Origin: Amycolatopsis sp. DSM 110486
GTDB lineage: Bacteria; Actinomycetota; Actinomycetes; Mycobacteriales; Pseudonocardiaceae
Length of the DNA stretch: 64,000 nucleotides
Direction: 5' to 3'
NCBI RefSeq assembly: GCF_019468465.1
Contig: NZ_CP080519.1
Span: 5,945,001-6,009,000, forward strand
Shown piece by piece: positions 1 to 10,867 of this stretch. The notes under the pieces were generated by a model. The model did no database searches. It saw nothing but the letters and a program-made list of their open reading frames with translations, and was not told where the DNA came from. The position numbers were made by a program, and so were the translations under genes. Within the stretch, counting starts at the first letter, position 1. The number at the start of each line of letters is the position of its first letter.

Positions 1-2895
<2,895 letters not shown>

Positions 2896-2923
2896 AGATG
2901 TTACGCATCCACTCTACGGTTCT

Positions 2924-2942
2924 GAAACACCACGCGTGTTTC
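2924..2942 (+). other. Hairpin in the 23S-5S spacer, probable rRNA processing element
   Basis: GAAACAC at 2924-2930 and GTGTTTC at 2936-2942 form a perfect 7-bp stem with a 5-nt loop, just before the 5S gene. Its position suggests a role in separating 23S from 5S precursor, but that role is inferred. Confidence 0.5.
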
Positions 2943-2947
2943 ATAGT

Positions 2948-3066
2948 GTTTCGGTGGTTATAGCGCCAGGGAAACGCCCGGTCCCATTCCGAACCCGGAA
3001 GCTAAGCCTGGTAGCGCCGATGGTACTGCAACCGAAGGGTTGTGGGAGAGTAGGACGCCGCCGAAC
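2948..3066 (+). rRNA. rrf: 5S ribosomal RNA
   Basis: About 119 nt, the normal 5S size. The 5' GTTTCGGTGG pairs with the 3' CCGCCGAAC to form helix I. The internal 'cccattccgaacccggaagctaagcc' block (about 2982-3008) is the conserved helix II/III region. It follows the 23S gene by about 50 nt, in the usual 16S-23S-5S order. Confidence 0.95.
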
Positions 3067-3077
3067 TAAATGTCAGG

Positions 3078-3122
3078 GTTAGGCCCCGGTTGAGAATCTT
3101 CACGGTTCTCCCGGGGCCTAAC
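3078..3122. terminator. Terminator of the rRNA operon
   Basis: GTTAGGCCCCGG (3078-3089) pairs perfectly with CCGGGGCCTAAC (3111-3122). An inner GAGAA/TTCTC stem extends the hairpin, and the T-rich 'tctattt' follows. It lies 12 nt after 5S and also faces the 3' end of the VOC gene on the other strand, so it may serve both directions. Confidence 0.85.
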
Positions 3123-3233
3123 TCTATTTCCGCACCTTTTCGACCGCCGCCGGCCGGTCTAACGGACCATCCCCCGGCGGCCCCGTCCATCGAGCGCCCT
3201 TGACTGTGGACCGCGGCATCAGGCCCTCGCCTA

Positions 3234-3602
3234 TCAGGTGCGGTCGTGGAGAGTGACTTGGTAGCCGTCGGGGTCGGCGAAGGTGAATGTCCGGCCGAAG
3301 GGGCCGTCGATCGGTGCGGAGACGATGGTGTGACCGTCGGCGACGAGCGCATCGTGAATGGGCTGGACGTTTGTGGCGTGGAGCCAGATCGCGGCGCCGA
3401 TGCCGGGCTGGGCAACGGATGTGAGATCGGTGCCGGGAACGACTTCGCGGAGTGCGAACGCGATCGGCTTCGTCTCGAAGACGACGGCGTGCGGAGGTCC
3501 GGCCGGCGAGCGGACGAGGCCGAGGTACTGCTCGTAGAACGCCTGTGAAGCGTCGAGGTCGCGCGCTTGGAGCGAGATGAAGTCGGGGCCGGTGGCGGGC
3601 AT
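3234..3602 (-). CDS. VOC (glyoxalase/bleomycin resistance) family protein
   Basis: A 122-residue single-domain protein with the pattern of the vicinal-oxygen-chelate superfamily. Two beta-alpha-beta-beta-beta modules are recognisable: N-terminal 'FISLQARDLDASQAFYEQYLG' type and C-terminal 'FTFADPDGYQVTLHD'. Small members of this family bind metals or drugs, or act as isomerases and dioxygenases; the substrate here cannot be told. The longest open frame runs upstream to 3935, but that part is antisense to the MarR gene. The ATG at 3602 has a good GGAG ribosome binding site. It is divergent from the MarR gene, with two matching palindromes between them, so it is probably the regulator's target. 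Confidence 0.85.
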   Translation of the reverse strand: MPATGPDFISLQARDLDASQAFYEQYLGLVRSPAGPPHAVVFETKPIAFALREVVPGTDLTSVAQPGIGAAIWLHATNVQPIHDALVADGHTIVSAPIDGPFGRTFTFADPDGYQVTLHDRT

Positions 3603-3620
3603 GATGACGCTCCTTCGTTT

Positions 3621-3640
3621 CGTGTCAGGTTTCTGACACG
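3621..3640. promoter_or_regulatory. Palindromic operator 1, probable MarR site
   Basis: CGTGTCAG-GTTT-CTGACACG is a perfect inverted repeat with a 4-nt spacer. It lies between a TAGATT-type minus-strand -10 (3649-3644) and the ribosome binding site of the VOC gene. It shares the TGTCAG-N4-CTGACA core with operator 2. Confidence 0.75.
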
Positions 3641-3648
3641 GGCAATCT

Positions 3649-3666
3649 ATGTCAGAATGCTGACAT
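3649..3666. promoter_or_regulatory. Palindromic operator 2, overlapping the MarR start codon
   Basis: ATGTCAG-AATG-CTGACAT is a perfect inverted repeat. Its last two bases are part of the MarR gene's ATG (3665-3667). The centres of the two operators are 27 bp apart. Binding here would block the regulator's own start region and the upstream part of the divergent VOC promoter. Confidence 0.75.
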
Positions 3667-4123
3667 GAGTCAAGACGGTGTCGGCGTCGACCTGGAGACG
3701 TCACTGGGCTACCTGCTGAAAGAGGCGTCGAGTGTCCTGCGCGCAGCCATGGAGGAGGTGCTGCGGCCGCTCGGGATGAGCGTGACGCACTACTCCTGCC
3801 TCGAGCTGCTGGCTCAACGACCGGGCTTGTCGAACTCCGAGCTCGCGCGGGGCGCGTTCGTGACCCGGCAGACGATGAACGTGCTGCTCCAGGCCCTGGA
3901 ACGAGAGGGCCACGTGACCAGGCCTGCGGAGGCACCCGTCGGAAAGGTTCTTCCCACGCGGCTCACGCCTCGCGGCCGACGGAGCCTTGAGAAGGCGACC
4001 GTCGCGGTCCGGTCCGTCGAGGTCCGAATGCTGGCCGGCATGACGGAGGCCGAGCAGTCAGGCGCGTTCCGGAGCCTGCGGAGCATGATCCATTCCCTGC
4101 GCGATGGCAACGACGGTGCATAG
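3665..4123 (+). CDS. MarR family transcriptional regulator
   Basis: A 152-residue protein with the MarR winged helix-turn-helix in the middle: helices around 'LSNSELARGAFVTRQTMNVLLQALEREG' (about residues 55-82), followed by a wing. Flanking N- and C-terminal helices are typical of the dimer interface. MarR proteins usually repress their own gene and an adjacent divergent gene, and release DNA on binding a small phenolic or oxidant. Two identical palindromes sit in the 62-nt gap to the divergent VOC gene. The start at 3665 has no visible ribosome binding site and overlaps operator 2, so a leaderless transcript is possible. The effector is unknown. Confidence 0.9.
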   Translation: MSQDGVGVDLETSLGYLLKEASSVLRAAMEEVLRPLGMSVTHYSCLELLAQRPGLSNSELARGAFVTRQTMNVLLQALEREGHVTRPAEAPVGKVLPTRLTPRGRRSLEKATVAVRSVEVRMLAGMTEAEQSGAFRSLRSMIHSLRDGNDGA

Positions 4124-4286
4124 CTCGTTCCCTGACGCACGTCTCGCCGCGCCCGGATAGGCGTGCAGCCGAGCATGAAAGTCCGTGCAGGCAACCTCGA
4201 AACCGACAGACCCCGACTGCACCCTCTTCTGCGACGAGCCACAAAACCCCGGCACACAACCCACGCAGCGCCTCCAGACAACAAGA

Positions 4287-4319
4287 AAGGCGCCGGAGCA
4301 ACAATCGCTCCGGCGCCTT
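4287..4319. terminator. Bidirectional hairpin terminator
   Basis: AAGGCGCCGGAGC (4287-4299) and GCTCCGGCGCCTT (4307-4319) form a perfect 13-bp stem with a 7-nt loop. It lies between the convergent MarR and L,D-transpeptidase genes, 53 nt past the latter's stop. Confidence 0.85.
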
Positions 4320-4371
4320 CCGCCAGTCCATCACCCGCGTGCCTCACCCCAAGGCGGAGGTTCCCCAAGGC

Positions 4372-5577
4372 TCAGAGAGCCGAGCCCTTCTGCCAGTCCG
4401 TCCAGGACTTGGACCAGTCGCCGTACAGGTCCCACACGGGGAGCTGCGGGCCGCCCGAGTTGGTGACCTCCACGACGTCGCCGAGGCCGAAGTTCTGGAA
4501 GAACCATTCGGCGTTGGCGGCGTTCAGGTTGATGCAGCCGTGGGACACGTTGGAGCTACCCTGCTGGCCGACGCTGTTCGGGTTCTCGTGCACGAACTCA
4601 CCGTCGTTCGAGATGCGCTCGGAGAACTTTTCGTCGGAGCGGTAGGCCTTCGGGTCGGGCGGGCAGACACCGTAGGTGCAGGAGTCCATCGTGTAGTTCG
4701 CCTGCTTGAACGAGATCACGTGCGGGCCGAGGTGCGTCGGCGTGGCGTCCTTGCCCATGGAGATCGGCATGGTCTTCACCATCGAGCCGTTGTGGAAGAT
4801 CTGCATCTGCTCGGTGTTGCCGTCCGCCTTGGCGATCCAGGAGTCGTGCACCTTGTACGTCTCGGTGCGGTCCTCGGCGCCGAACACGCCGTTGCCGAAG
4901 TCGACGCCGTAGATCTTCGCCGAGACAGTCAGTGTGGTGTTCGGCTGCCAGTACTCCTTCGGCCGGTAGTGGACGTTCTGGTCGTCCATCCAGTACCAGC
5001 TGCCCTCCTGCTGCGGCGACGACTCCACCGACAGGGCCTTCTCCACGGCGGCCTTGTTCTTCACCTTGACGCCGAAGCTGAACACGATCGGCTGCCCCAC
5101 GCCGACACCGGTCGACTTCACGGCCGACGGCGCCGGGATCAGGTTCGCGTTCGCCTGCTTCGACGGCGAAACCGTGGTGACGTTGCCGTCCTTCTCCACT
5201 GGCTTGCCGTCGGTGCCCTGGGCGTGCGCGACGATCTTGTAGGTGCCGCCGTAGCCGAGCACCTCGGAGTTGGTCCAGCTGGAGCCGTCCGTCGCGAGCT
5301 TGCCGGCGACCGACTTCCCCTTGGAGTTGGTCACCGTCACGTCGGTCAGCTTGCCGTTGGCGGCCTTGACGACGATCGGGGTGGTCGGGCTGATCCCGGA
5401 GGCGTCGGCCGGGTCGATCGACACCGTCGCCGGCGTGGCCGCGGAGGCCGCGCTCGTGCCACCCGGGGTCACGGGCGATGCGCTGCCCCCGGTGTCCCCA
5501 CCGGAGGAGCAGGCCGAAACCAGCAGGGTTGCCGCGAGAATTCCGGCAACCGAAAGGAAAGTCTTCTTCGGGAACAT
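4372..5577 (-). CDS. L,D-transpeptidase lipoprotein (YkuD domain)
   Basis: A peptidoglycan cross-linking enzyme making 3-3 bridges, anchored outside the membrane. The N terminus is a lipoprotein signal: positive residues, a hydrophobic stretch, then lipobox LVSAC about residue 24. Next come Ig-like modules with Thr/Val/Lys-rich strands, as in mycobacterial Ldt proteins. A C-terminal YkuD domain carries the catalytic SHGCINL motif (His346, Cys348). Length 401 residues matches the family. I place the start at ATG 5577 because the signal peptide begins there; the frame extends 15 codons upstream to 5622. The gene appears monocistronic, with a terminator behind it. 3-3 cross-links confer tolerance to classical penicillins. 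Confidence 0.93.
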   Translation of the reverse strand: MFPKKTFLSVAGILAATLLVSACSSGGDTGGSASPVTPGGTSAASAATPATVSIDPADASGISPTTPIVVKAANGKLTDVTVTNSKGKSVAGKLATDGSSWTNSEVLGYGGTYKIVAHAQGTDGKPVEKDGNVTTVSPSKQANANLIPAPSAVKSTGVGVGQPIVFSFGVKVKNKAAVEKALSVESSPQQEGSWYWMDDQNVHYRPKEYWQPNTTLTVSAKIYGVDFGNGVFGAEDRTETYKVHDSWIAKADGNTEQMQIFHNGSMVKTMPISMGKDATPTHLGPHVISFKQANYTMDSCTYGVCPPDPKAYRSDEKFSERISNDGEFVHENPNSVGQQGSSNVSHGCINLNAANAEWFFQNFGLGDVVEVTNSGGPQLPVWDLYGDWSKSWTDWQKGSAL

Positions 5578-5685
5578 TTTGTCTCTTTTGCGGGGTATCG
5601 CGGGCCGGCAGGCTTCTTCCATTCCAAAACTACGCGATCAGGAAGACGCCCCACGCAGCGGATAGGTGCATCGCAGTGGCGTGGA

Positions 5686-6555
5686 TCACGCTGTGACAAG
5701 GCCTGGCGCGCCGTACAGACCGGGGCCGTCGACGACCAGTTCCTTCAGGTAGTCACGGGCCGAATGGTAGGCCTCGTCGGCGAGCTGGTCCGTCTTCGTG
5801 AAGTCGAGCGGGCTGACCCGCACGGGCGCCGGCCCGGGCAGGTAGACCACGGGTGCTCGCCGCGCCGCCGCGGGCGCCTCCAGCGCCGCCTGGTTGCGCA
5901 TGCTGATCAACGCGGTGAACATCATCACCTCGGCGAACGTGCGCGGTGCACCCGGCATTTTGCCCGGAAACGCGCAGTCCAGGACCACAAGTGAGCGAGC
6001 GCCCATCGCGAGCGCCTGGCGCATCGGCACGTTGGCCACCAGGCCGCCGTCGTAGAGCAGCCGGCCGTCGTAGTCCACCGGCGGGTAGATCCCCGGGATG
6101 GCGCAGCTGGCCAGCAGCGGCTCGCGCACCGGCCCCGTGCGGAACAGCACCGGCTCGGCCGTGTCGACGTCCGTGGTCACCACGCCGAGCGGGAGCTCCA
6201 GGTCCTCGAAGCGCCGGCCGGGGCCGAGGTGGTCGTCGATGATCTTCGTGAGACCTGTGTTGGGGAACAGGTTCGTTTTGCTGTGGCGAAGCGTGCGCAC
6301 CTGGCTGAACACGCCGCCGGGAAAGGCTTCGTGCTTCGTCATGTGCTTCCAGATGTCGTGCAGGCGCCCGAGCCGGTCGGCACCGGGCAGCGCCAGCACG
6401 GCCGCGTTGAGCGAACCCACCGACGTGCCCACCACGAGGTCGGGTGTCACACCGGCTTCGTCCAGCGCGCGCAGCATCCCGACCTGCGGCGCGCCCAGGC
6501 TCCCTCCGCCGCCGAGCACGAACGCCACCGGCCCGGGGAGATCGAGTGGGGTCAT
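5686..6555 (-). CDS. Patatin-like phospholipase
   Basis: A 289-residue patatin-domain acyl hydrolase using a Ser-Asp dyad. The N-terminal oxyanion loop GGGGSLGAPQVG is followed by the nucleophile elbow GTSVG (Ser45), and the catalytic Asp lies in the DGGL motif around residue 168. Members hydrolyse phospholipids or other lipid esters; this one has no signal peptide and is likely cytosolic or membrane-associated. Closest in layout to the bacterial RssA/YlbK-type patatins. A 14-bp palindrome lies 19 nt upstream of the start. The gene follows a DedA gene on the same strand with a 64-nt gap, so they may be cotranscribed. Confidence 0.9.
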   Translation of the reverse strand: MTPLDLPGPVAFVLGGGGSLGAPQVGMLRALDEAGVTPDLVVGTSVGSLNAAVLALPGADRLGRLHDIWKHMTKHEAFPGGVFSQVRTLRHSKTNLFPNTGLTKIIDDHLGPGRRFEDLELPLGVVTTDVDTAEPVLFRTGPVREPLLASCAIPGIYPPVDYDGRLLYDGGLVANVPMRQALAMGARSLVVLDCAFPGKMPGAPRTFAEVMMFTALISMRNQAALEAPAAARRAPVVYLPGPAPVRVSPLDFTKTDQLADEAYHSARDYLKELVVDGPGLYGAPGLVTA

Positions 6556-6573
6556 ACCGCCGAATGTAGTAAG

Positions 6574-6587
6574 CGTGAGCGCTCACG
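6574..6587. promoter_or_regulatory. 14-bp perfect palindrome upstream of the patatin gene
   Basis: CGTGAGCGCTCACG is fully self-complementary with no spacer. It sits in the short gap between the DedA stop and the patatin start. The core GTGAGCGCTCAC is also the core of the idealised symmetric lac operator, which suggests a LacI/GalR-family or similar dimeric repressor site. No such regulator gene lies in this window. Confidence 0.45.
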
Positions 6588-6619
6588 GCGGCGTCACGGA
6601 CGTGTGATGCCGCACCGGA

Positions 6620-7273
6620 TCACTCCGCGACGCGGACCGGTTCCTCGGTCGGCTCGGGCGCCAGTGCCTTGCGCTTCTTCATGCGCACCAGGAAGAACAC
6701 CAGCACCCCGACGACCACGGCCGCCGCCACGAGGAAGCCCGTGCTGAGCGCGCCCTCCACCTTCTTGGCCGCCTCGCCGAGCGCCGCGCCGAGGCTGATG
6801 TGCACGAGCGACCAGCACAGCGCGCCCGCGGCCGTCGCGGGCAGGAACTTCCGGAACGGCAGCCGTGACGCGCCTGCGGCGGCCGGCATTAACGTCCGCA
6901 GCACCGGCAGGAACCGCGCGAAGAACACCGCCCAAGCGCCGCGCCGCTCCAGCACGCCGGCGGCTTTGTCCCACGCGTCGAGGCCGTACTTGCGGATCAG
7001 CTTCGTCTCGCGCAGCCGTGGTCCGAACCGGCGGCCGAGTGCGTAGCCGACGGAGTCGCCGAGTGCCGCGCACACCGTGACCACGGCCGACAGCGTGAGG
7101 AACCGCGGTGTCGTGGTCGCGGTCGTCGCCGCGATGAGCAGCGCCGACTCGCCGGGAGCGATGAACCCCAGGCCGATGGTGCACTCGGCGAACACGAGCC
7201 CGCCGGCCGCGGCGACAAGGCCCGGTTCCGGGAGTCCTTGCAGCCAGTTCAGGAGATCCGTTACCAAAGCCAC
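6620..7273 (-). CDS. DedA family membrane protein
   Basis: A 217-residue integral membrane protein of the DedA/VTT superfamily. Family hallmarks are present: the early 'GFIAPGES' type re-entrant segment, the 'GDSVGYALGRRFG' motif (about residues 72-84) and 'FFARFLPVLRTLMPAAAG' (about 116-133) with the conserved Arg/Pro pattern. DedA proteins act in undecaprenyl-phosphate or phospholipid flipping and membrane homeostasis. A long C-terminal transmembrane helix and a basic tail end the protein. The start is GTG at 7273 with only a weak ribosome binding site. It precedes the patatin gene on the same strand; a lipid-related partnership is possible but unproven. Confidence 0.9.
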   Translation of the reverse strand: MALVTDLLNWLQGLPEPGLVAAAGGLVFAECTIGLGFIAPGESALLIAATTATTTPRFLTLSAVVTVCAALGDSVGYALGRRFGPRLRETKLIRKYGLDAWDKAAGVLERRGAWAVFFARFLPVLRTLMPAAAGASRLPFRKFLPATAAGALCWSLVHISLGAALGEAAKKVEGALSTGFLVAAAVVVGVLVFFLVRMKKRKALAPEPTEEPVRVAE

Positions 7274-7365
7274 AAGGTAACTTTACGGATTCTTTGGAAT
7301 CCGTCACTGCGCTCGGCCCGACCTCGGGGACTTCCCAGGGACTGCCCGTAGGGGCCGGGAACGAC

Positions 7366-7396
7366 GAAGGGCCCGCTCGAGGTGAGCGGGCCCTTC
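7366..7396. terminator. Terminator downstream of lipA
   Basis: GAAGGGCCCGCTC (7366-7378) and GAGCGGGCCCTTC (7384-7396) form a perfect 13-bp stem with a 5-nt loop, 17 nt beyond the lipA stop. Confidence 0.85.
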
Positions 7397-7412
7397 ACGA
7401 AGCGAACGCCGG

Positions 7413-8423
7413 TCAGCGTGCGAGCAGCGAGCTGGCTTCCTGCGCCGCCGGACCCTGCTCGGCCAGGTGCGCCAGGTTCTCCGGCAGCTCCTCACCGCGG
7501 TGGGCCTTGGTCTGCGCGTAGAGCCGTCCGGCGCGGTAGGAGGAGCGCACGAGCGGTCCCGCCATCACGCCGCTGAACCCGAGCGCCTCGGCCGTCTGGG
7601 AGTGCTCCACGAACTCCTCCGGCTTCACCCAGCGGTCCACGGGGTGGTGCCGCGGCGAGGGCCGCAGGTACTGCGTGATCGTGAGGATTTCGCAGCCCGC
7701 CTCGTACAGGTCGCGCATCGCGGACCCGACCTCGTCGGGCGTCTCGCCCATGCCGAGGATCAGGTTCGACTTCGTCACCAGGCCGGCCTCACGGGCCTTG
7801 GTGATGACCTCCAGCGAACGCGCGTAGCGGAACCCGGGACGGATGCGCTTGAAGATCCGCGGCACGGTCTCCACGTTGTGCGCCAAAACCTCCGGCCGCG
7901 AGCCGAAGACCTCGGCCAGCTGCTCGGGGTCGGCGTTGAAGTCCGGGATCAGCAGCTCGACACCGGTTCCCGGGTTCAACTCGTGAATCTGCCGGACGGT
8001 CTCCGCGTACAGCCAGGCGCCGCCGTCATCCAGGTCGTCGCGCGCGACGCCCGTGACGGTCGAGTACCGCAAACCCATGGCCTGCACGGATTCCGCGACC
8101 TTGCGCGGCTCGGTGCGGTCGAGGGCGGACGGTTTCCCGGTGTCGATCTGGCAGAAGTCGCAGCGGCGCGTGCACTGGTCCCCGCCGATCAGGAACGTCG
8201 CTTCGCGGTCTTCCCAGCACTCGTAGATGTTGGGACAGCCGGCTTCTTCGCAGACGGTGTGCAGGCCTTCACGCCGCACCAGGCCTTTGAGTTCGGTGAA
8301 CTCCGGCCCCATCCGCACCTTCGTCTTGATCCACGACGGCTTCTTCTCAATGGGCGTCTCGCTGTTGCGGACCTCGAGCCGCAGCAACTTCCGCCCTTCA
8401 GGCGCAGCAGTCACGTCCACCAC
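7413..8423 (-). CDS. lipA: Lipoyl synthase
   Basis: A radical SAM enzyme that inserts two sulfurs into protein-bound octanoyl chains to make lipoyl groups. Both iron-sulfur sites are visible: auxiliary cluster cysteines C58, C63, C69 ([12 protein letters not shown]) and radical SAM cysteines C84, C88, C91 (CTRRCDFC). The RSSYRAG segment near the C terminus carries the conserved serine ligand. Length 336 residues is normal for actinobacteria. The start is GTG 8423, or GTG 8420 one codon later; no clear ribosome binding site. LipB, the octanoyltransferase of the same pathway, and the lipoylated E2 subunit lie 3-6 kb away on the same strand. Confidence 0.97.
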   Translation of the reverse strand: MVDVTAAPEGRKLLRLEVRNSETPIEKKPSWIKTKVRMGPEFTELKGLVRREGLHTVCEEAGCPNIYECWEDREATFLIGGDQCTRRCDFCQIDTGKPSALDRTEPRKVAESVQAMGLRYSTVTGVARDDLDDGGAWLYAETVRQIHELNPGTGVELLIPDFNADPEQLAEVFGSRPEVLAHNVETVPRIFKRIRPGFRYARSLEVITKAREAGLVTKSNLILGMGETPDEVGSAMRDLYEAGCEILTITQYLRPSPRHHPVDRWVKPEEFVEHSQTAEALGFSGVMAGPLVRSSYRAGRLYAQTKAHRGEELPENLAHLAEQGPAAQEASSLLAR

Positions 8424-8451
8424 ACTACGCCCGCGGTACCGGGCGAATCGC

Positions 8452-9402
8452 CTACTGCGGGTCGGGCGTGACGTTCGTCAAGCGGGCCGTCAAGTCCCAC
8501 AATGCGGTCGCCGTCGCGAGGTCGCGGGCGGCGGCGAGCGGGCGCACCTTCGTGGGATGCCCGCGGGCGCCGAACAGGCGATCCGGGCCGTAGTAGTCGC
8601 CGCCCTCGACGTCGGGCTGCGTGGCCGCGTAGAGCTGCGGCAGCGCCCCGTGCGCGAGGTCCTGCGCCAGCACGAGGTTGCCGACATGCATCGTGCCGAG
8701 CATCAAGGCGCGCACGACGGGGTTGGGGTAGGACTTCGCCATGCCGGTCTGCAAACCGGTCTCGGTGTAGCCGGGGTGGGCGAGCACGCTGATCACCGGG
8801 GAACCGGCCGCGCGGAGCCGCCGGTCGAGCTCCAGCCCGAAGATCTGGTCGGCGAGCTTCGACTGCCCGTAGGCGGCGCCCGTGTTGAACCGGCCGTGCT
8901 CGAAGTTCGGGTCTTCCAGCCGGATGCGCGCGCCGGTGGCCGCCATGCTCGAGAGCGTGACCACCCGCGCCGCCGTGCCGCCGCGCAGCGCGGGCATCAG
9001 CAGCCACGTGAGCGCGGCCGGCCCGAGGTAGTTGGTGCCGAACTGCAGCTCGAAGCCGTCGGCGGTCTGTCCCTTGGGCGGGCCCATGAGGCCGGCGTTG
9101 TTCACGAGCACGTCGAGCGCGTCACCGGTCAGCTCGCGCACCGTCGTCGCCGCCTTGCGCACCGACGCGAGGTCGGCCAAGTCCAGCGGCACGAGCTCGG
9201 GCTCGGCGCCGGAGGCCAGCGAACGAACGCGCTCGAGAGCGGCGGCACCGCGCTCGGCCGAGCGGCACGCGAGCAGCACCCGCGCACCGTGGCCGGCGAG
9301 GACCTCCGCCGTGCGCAGACCGAGGCCCGAGTTGGCGCCGGTGACCAGGACGGTCCGGCCGGTCTGGTCGGCCAGGTCGGCCTCGGTCCAGCGTCGGTTC
9401 AT
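8452..9402 (-). CDS. Short-chain dehydrogenase/reductase, retinol dehydrogenase-like
   Basis: A 316-residue classical-type SDR. The NAD(P)-binding motif TGANSGLG is at residues 21-28, NNAG at 101-104, the catalytic Ser at 151-152 and YGQSK (Tyr178, Lys182). The 'RVLLACRS' segment after beta-2 favours NADP. The overall pattern resembles the protochlorophyllide reductase/retinol dehydrogenase-like SDRs, which are abundant in actinomycetes with undefined substrates. It stops 28 nt before lipA on the same strand. Cotranscription with lipA is possible, although nothing in its function ties it to lipoate. Confidence 0.9.
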   Translation of the reverse strand: MNRRWTEADLADQTGRTVLVTGANSGLGLRTAEVLAGHGARVLLACRSAERGAAALERVRSLASGAEPELVPLDLADLASVRKAATTVRELTGDALDVLVNNAGLMGPPKGQTADGFELQFGTNYLGPAALTWLLMPALRGGTAARVVTLSSMAATGARIRLEDPNFEHGRFNTGAAYGQSKLADQIFGLELDRRLRAAGSPVISVLAHPGYTETGLQTGMAKSYPNPVVRALMLGTMHVGNLVLAQDLAHGALPQLYAATQPDVEGGDYYGPDRLFGARGHPTKVRPLAAARDLATATALWDLTARLTNVTPDPQ

Positions 9403-9436
9403 GCGTTCACCTAACTACACGCCTGTAACTACGCGG

Positions 9437-9973
9437 TCACGCGCTGGGTGCGAGCAGGCGCATGAGGTGTCCCATGGGGCTGCGCCGCCGCACCGGGCGG
9501 TCCGCGCGGTCGCTGCCGGCGCGCACCAGCGAATCGAAGGCGTAGCCGACGCGGGTGATCTCCTCGGTGGGCTCGCCGGGCCCGGCCAGCCCCGCTGTGA
9601 GCGCCAGCGTGCGCAGCTCGCCCTCGTGCAGGTTCACCAGCGACGGGTGCCGGGTCAGCGCGCCGTCGAGCACCGCACGCAGCGTCTCGTGCTCGGACTG
9701 CGCGCGCCGCCACGCGCGGGAAACGGTGTCGACCTGGTCGCCGACGCCGTCGGCCGCGGCGTCCTCCGGGTCGGCCAGCTCGGCGCGCAGGTGCCCCCCG
9801 AGCACCTGCGTCCACTTGTACTGCAGCGCCAGCAGCAAGTTCTCTTCACAGCCGAAAACGTCGGTGGCGCCGGGGATCTCGGCGAGAACGAGCGGCTCAC
9901 CGGGGGTGCGCTGCGCATAGCGCACGGCCGCCTCGAGGATCTCCCGGCGTCGGTAGAAGTCGGTCCAGCTCAT
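9437..9973 (-). CDS. Conserved actinobacterial protein of unknown function
   Basis: A 178-residue, mostly helical, soluble protein that I do not recognise by name. It begins MSWTDFYRRREIL and has a basic C-terminal tail (RADRPVRRRSPMGHLMRLL). There are no signal peptide, membrane helices or catalytic motifs. The start at 9973 is supported by a strong AAGGGGAG ribosome binding site. The same frame stays open to 11206, but the extra part is antisense to the TetR and oxidoreductase genes and is not expected to be coding. It is divergent from the TetR gene across a 132-nt gap holding an inverted repeat, so it is the best candidate for that regulator's target. Confidence 0.7.
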   Translation of the reverse strand: MSWTDFYRRREILEAAVRYAQRTPGEPLVLAEIPGATDVFGCEENLLLALQYKWTQVLGGHLRAELADPEDAAADGVGDQVDTVSRAWRRAQSEHETLRAVLDGALTRHPSLVNLHEGELRTLALTAGLAGPGEPTEEITRVGYAFDSLVRAGSDRADRPVRRRSPMGHLMRLLAPSA

Positions 9974-10051
9974 GGTGTGGGCTCCCCTTCCGTGGCCCGG
10001 GTCGTACCGCGGGTTTGCGGCATACTCCCGGTACGGACCTGACGCAGTGAA

Positions 10052-10066
10052 CATACCATGGGTATG
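10052..10066. promoter_or_regulatory. Inverted repeat between divergent genes, candidate TetR operator
   Basis: CATACC-ATG-GGTATG is a perfect 6-bp inverted repeat with a 3-nt spacer, 40 nt before the preferred TetR start and 79 nt before the divergent gene. Size and placement fit a TetR-family operator. Confidence 0.55.
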
Positions 10067-10105
10067 GAGATCGCCGTCCGGCGTAAGGTTGTGAGGGTGC
10101 CGACA

Positions 10106-10726
10106 ATGAGGTCCAGACGACTCGACTACTCGGAGTCCACACGATCCGCCCTGGTCGACAGCGCCGTCGAGCTGTTCACGAAACGCGGTTACGCGGGTAC
10201 CTCGCTCGACGAGGTGGCCAAACGCGCCCGCGTGACGAAGGGCGCGCTGTACCACCACTTCAGCGGCAAGCAGGCTCTGTTCGAAGCCGCGTTCGACTCC
10301 GTGGAAAGCCTGGTCTACGACCGGCTGGAGAAGATCATGACCGGCCCCGGCACGCCGTGGGAACGGGTGCTGGGCGCGCTCAACGCGTTCATCAAGAGCT
10401 GCCTCGACCCGGCCTACCAGCGCATCGCGATCCACGAGGCGCCAGTGGTGATGGGCTGGGAACGCTGGCGCGAGGCCGAGGAGCAGTGCAGCTTCGGGCT
10501 CGTGCGGGCGGGCCTGCAGTCGCTCGTGGACGCCGGCGAGGTCGAGCCCGTGCCGGTCGACATCACCGCGCGGCTGCTGTTCGGCGCGCTGTCCAGTGCG
10601 GCCACGGAGATCGCGAGCGCGACCGACCCGAAGAAGATCGGTGAGCAGATCGAGGACGTGATCGTGCGGATGCTGCTGCGCCTGCGCCAGCCCGGCGAGG
10701 CGGGGGAGCGACCGGCCGCGAGCTGA
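10106..10726 (+). CDS. TetR family transcriptional regulator
   Basis: A 206-residue TetR-type regulator. The N-terminal helix-turn-helix is clear: 'AVELFTKRGYAGTSLDEVAKRARVTKGALYHHFSGK', about residues 19-54. A C-terminal all-helical ligand-binding domain follows, with 'RIAIHEAPVVMGWERWREAE' in its middle. Start choice is uncertain: ATG 10106 is preferred, GTG 10097 is possible, and the longest frame begins at ATG 10058 inside the inverted repeat 10052-10066, which makes it unlikely. The ligand is unknown. The divergent gene at 9437-9973 and the regulator itself are the likely targets. Confidence 0.88.
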   Translation: MRSRRLDYSESTRSALVDSAVELFTKRGYAGTSLDEVAKRARVTKGALYHHFSGKQALFEAAFDSVESLVYDRLEKIMTGPGTPWERVLGALNAFIKSCLDPAYQRIAIHEAPVVMGWERWREAEEQCSFGLVRAGLQSLVDAGEVEPVPVDITARLLFGALSSAATEIASATDPKKIGEQIEDVIVRMLLRLRQPGEAGERPAAS

Positions 10727-10867
10727 GCGGCGTCCTGAACAGCGCCGTGGTTGCCAATCCGGCCAAAAGCAGGCCGACCCCCCGCGCGGCACGTAACCGT
10801 TGCTGCGAAGCCATTCGGCCGTGACTGTGGTCGGATTGGAAACGATCGGCACAGCTAGGCTGGCGCC

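Noticed and set aside
4339..5994. A 551-codon plus-strand frame opposite the L,D-transpeptidase
   Set aside because: It is the high-GC shadow of a well-supported gene, rich in Arg, Gly and Val, and recognisable as no family.
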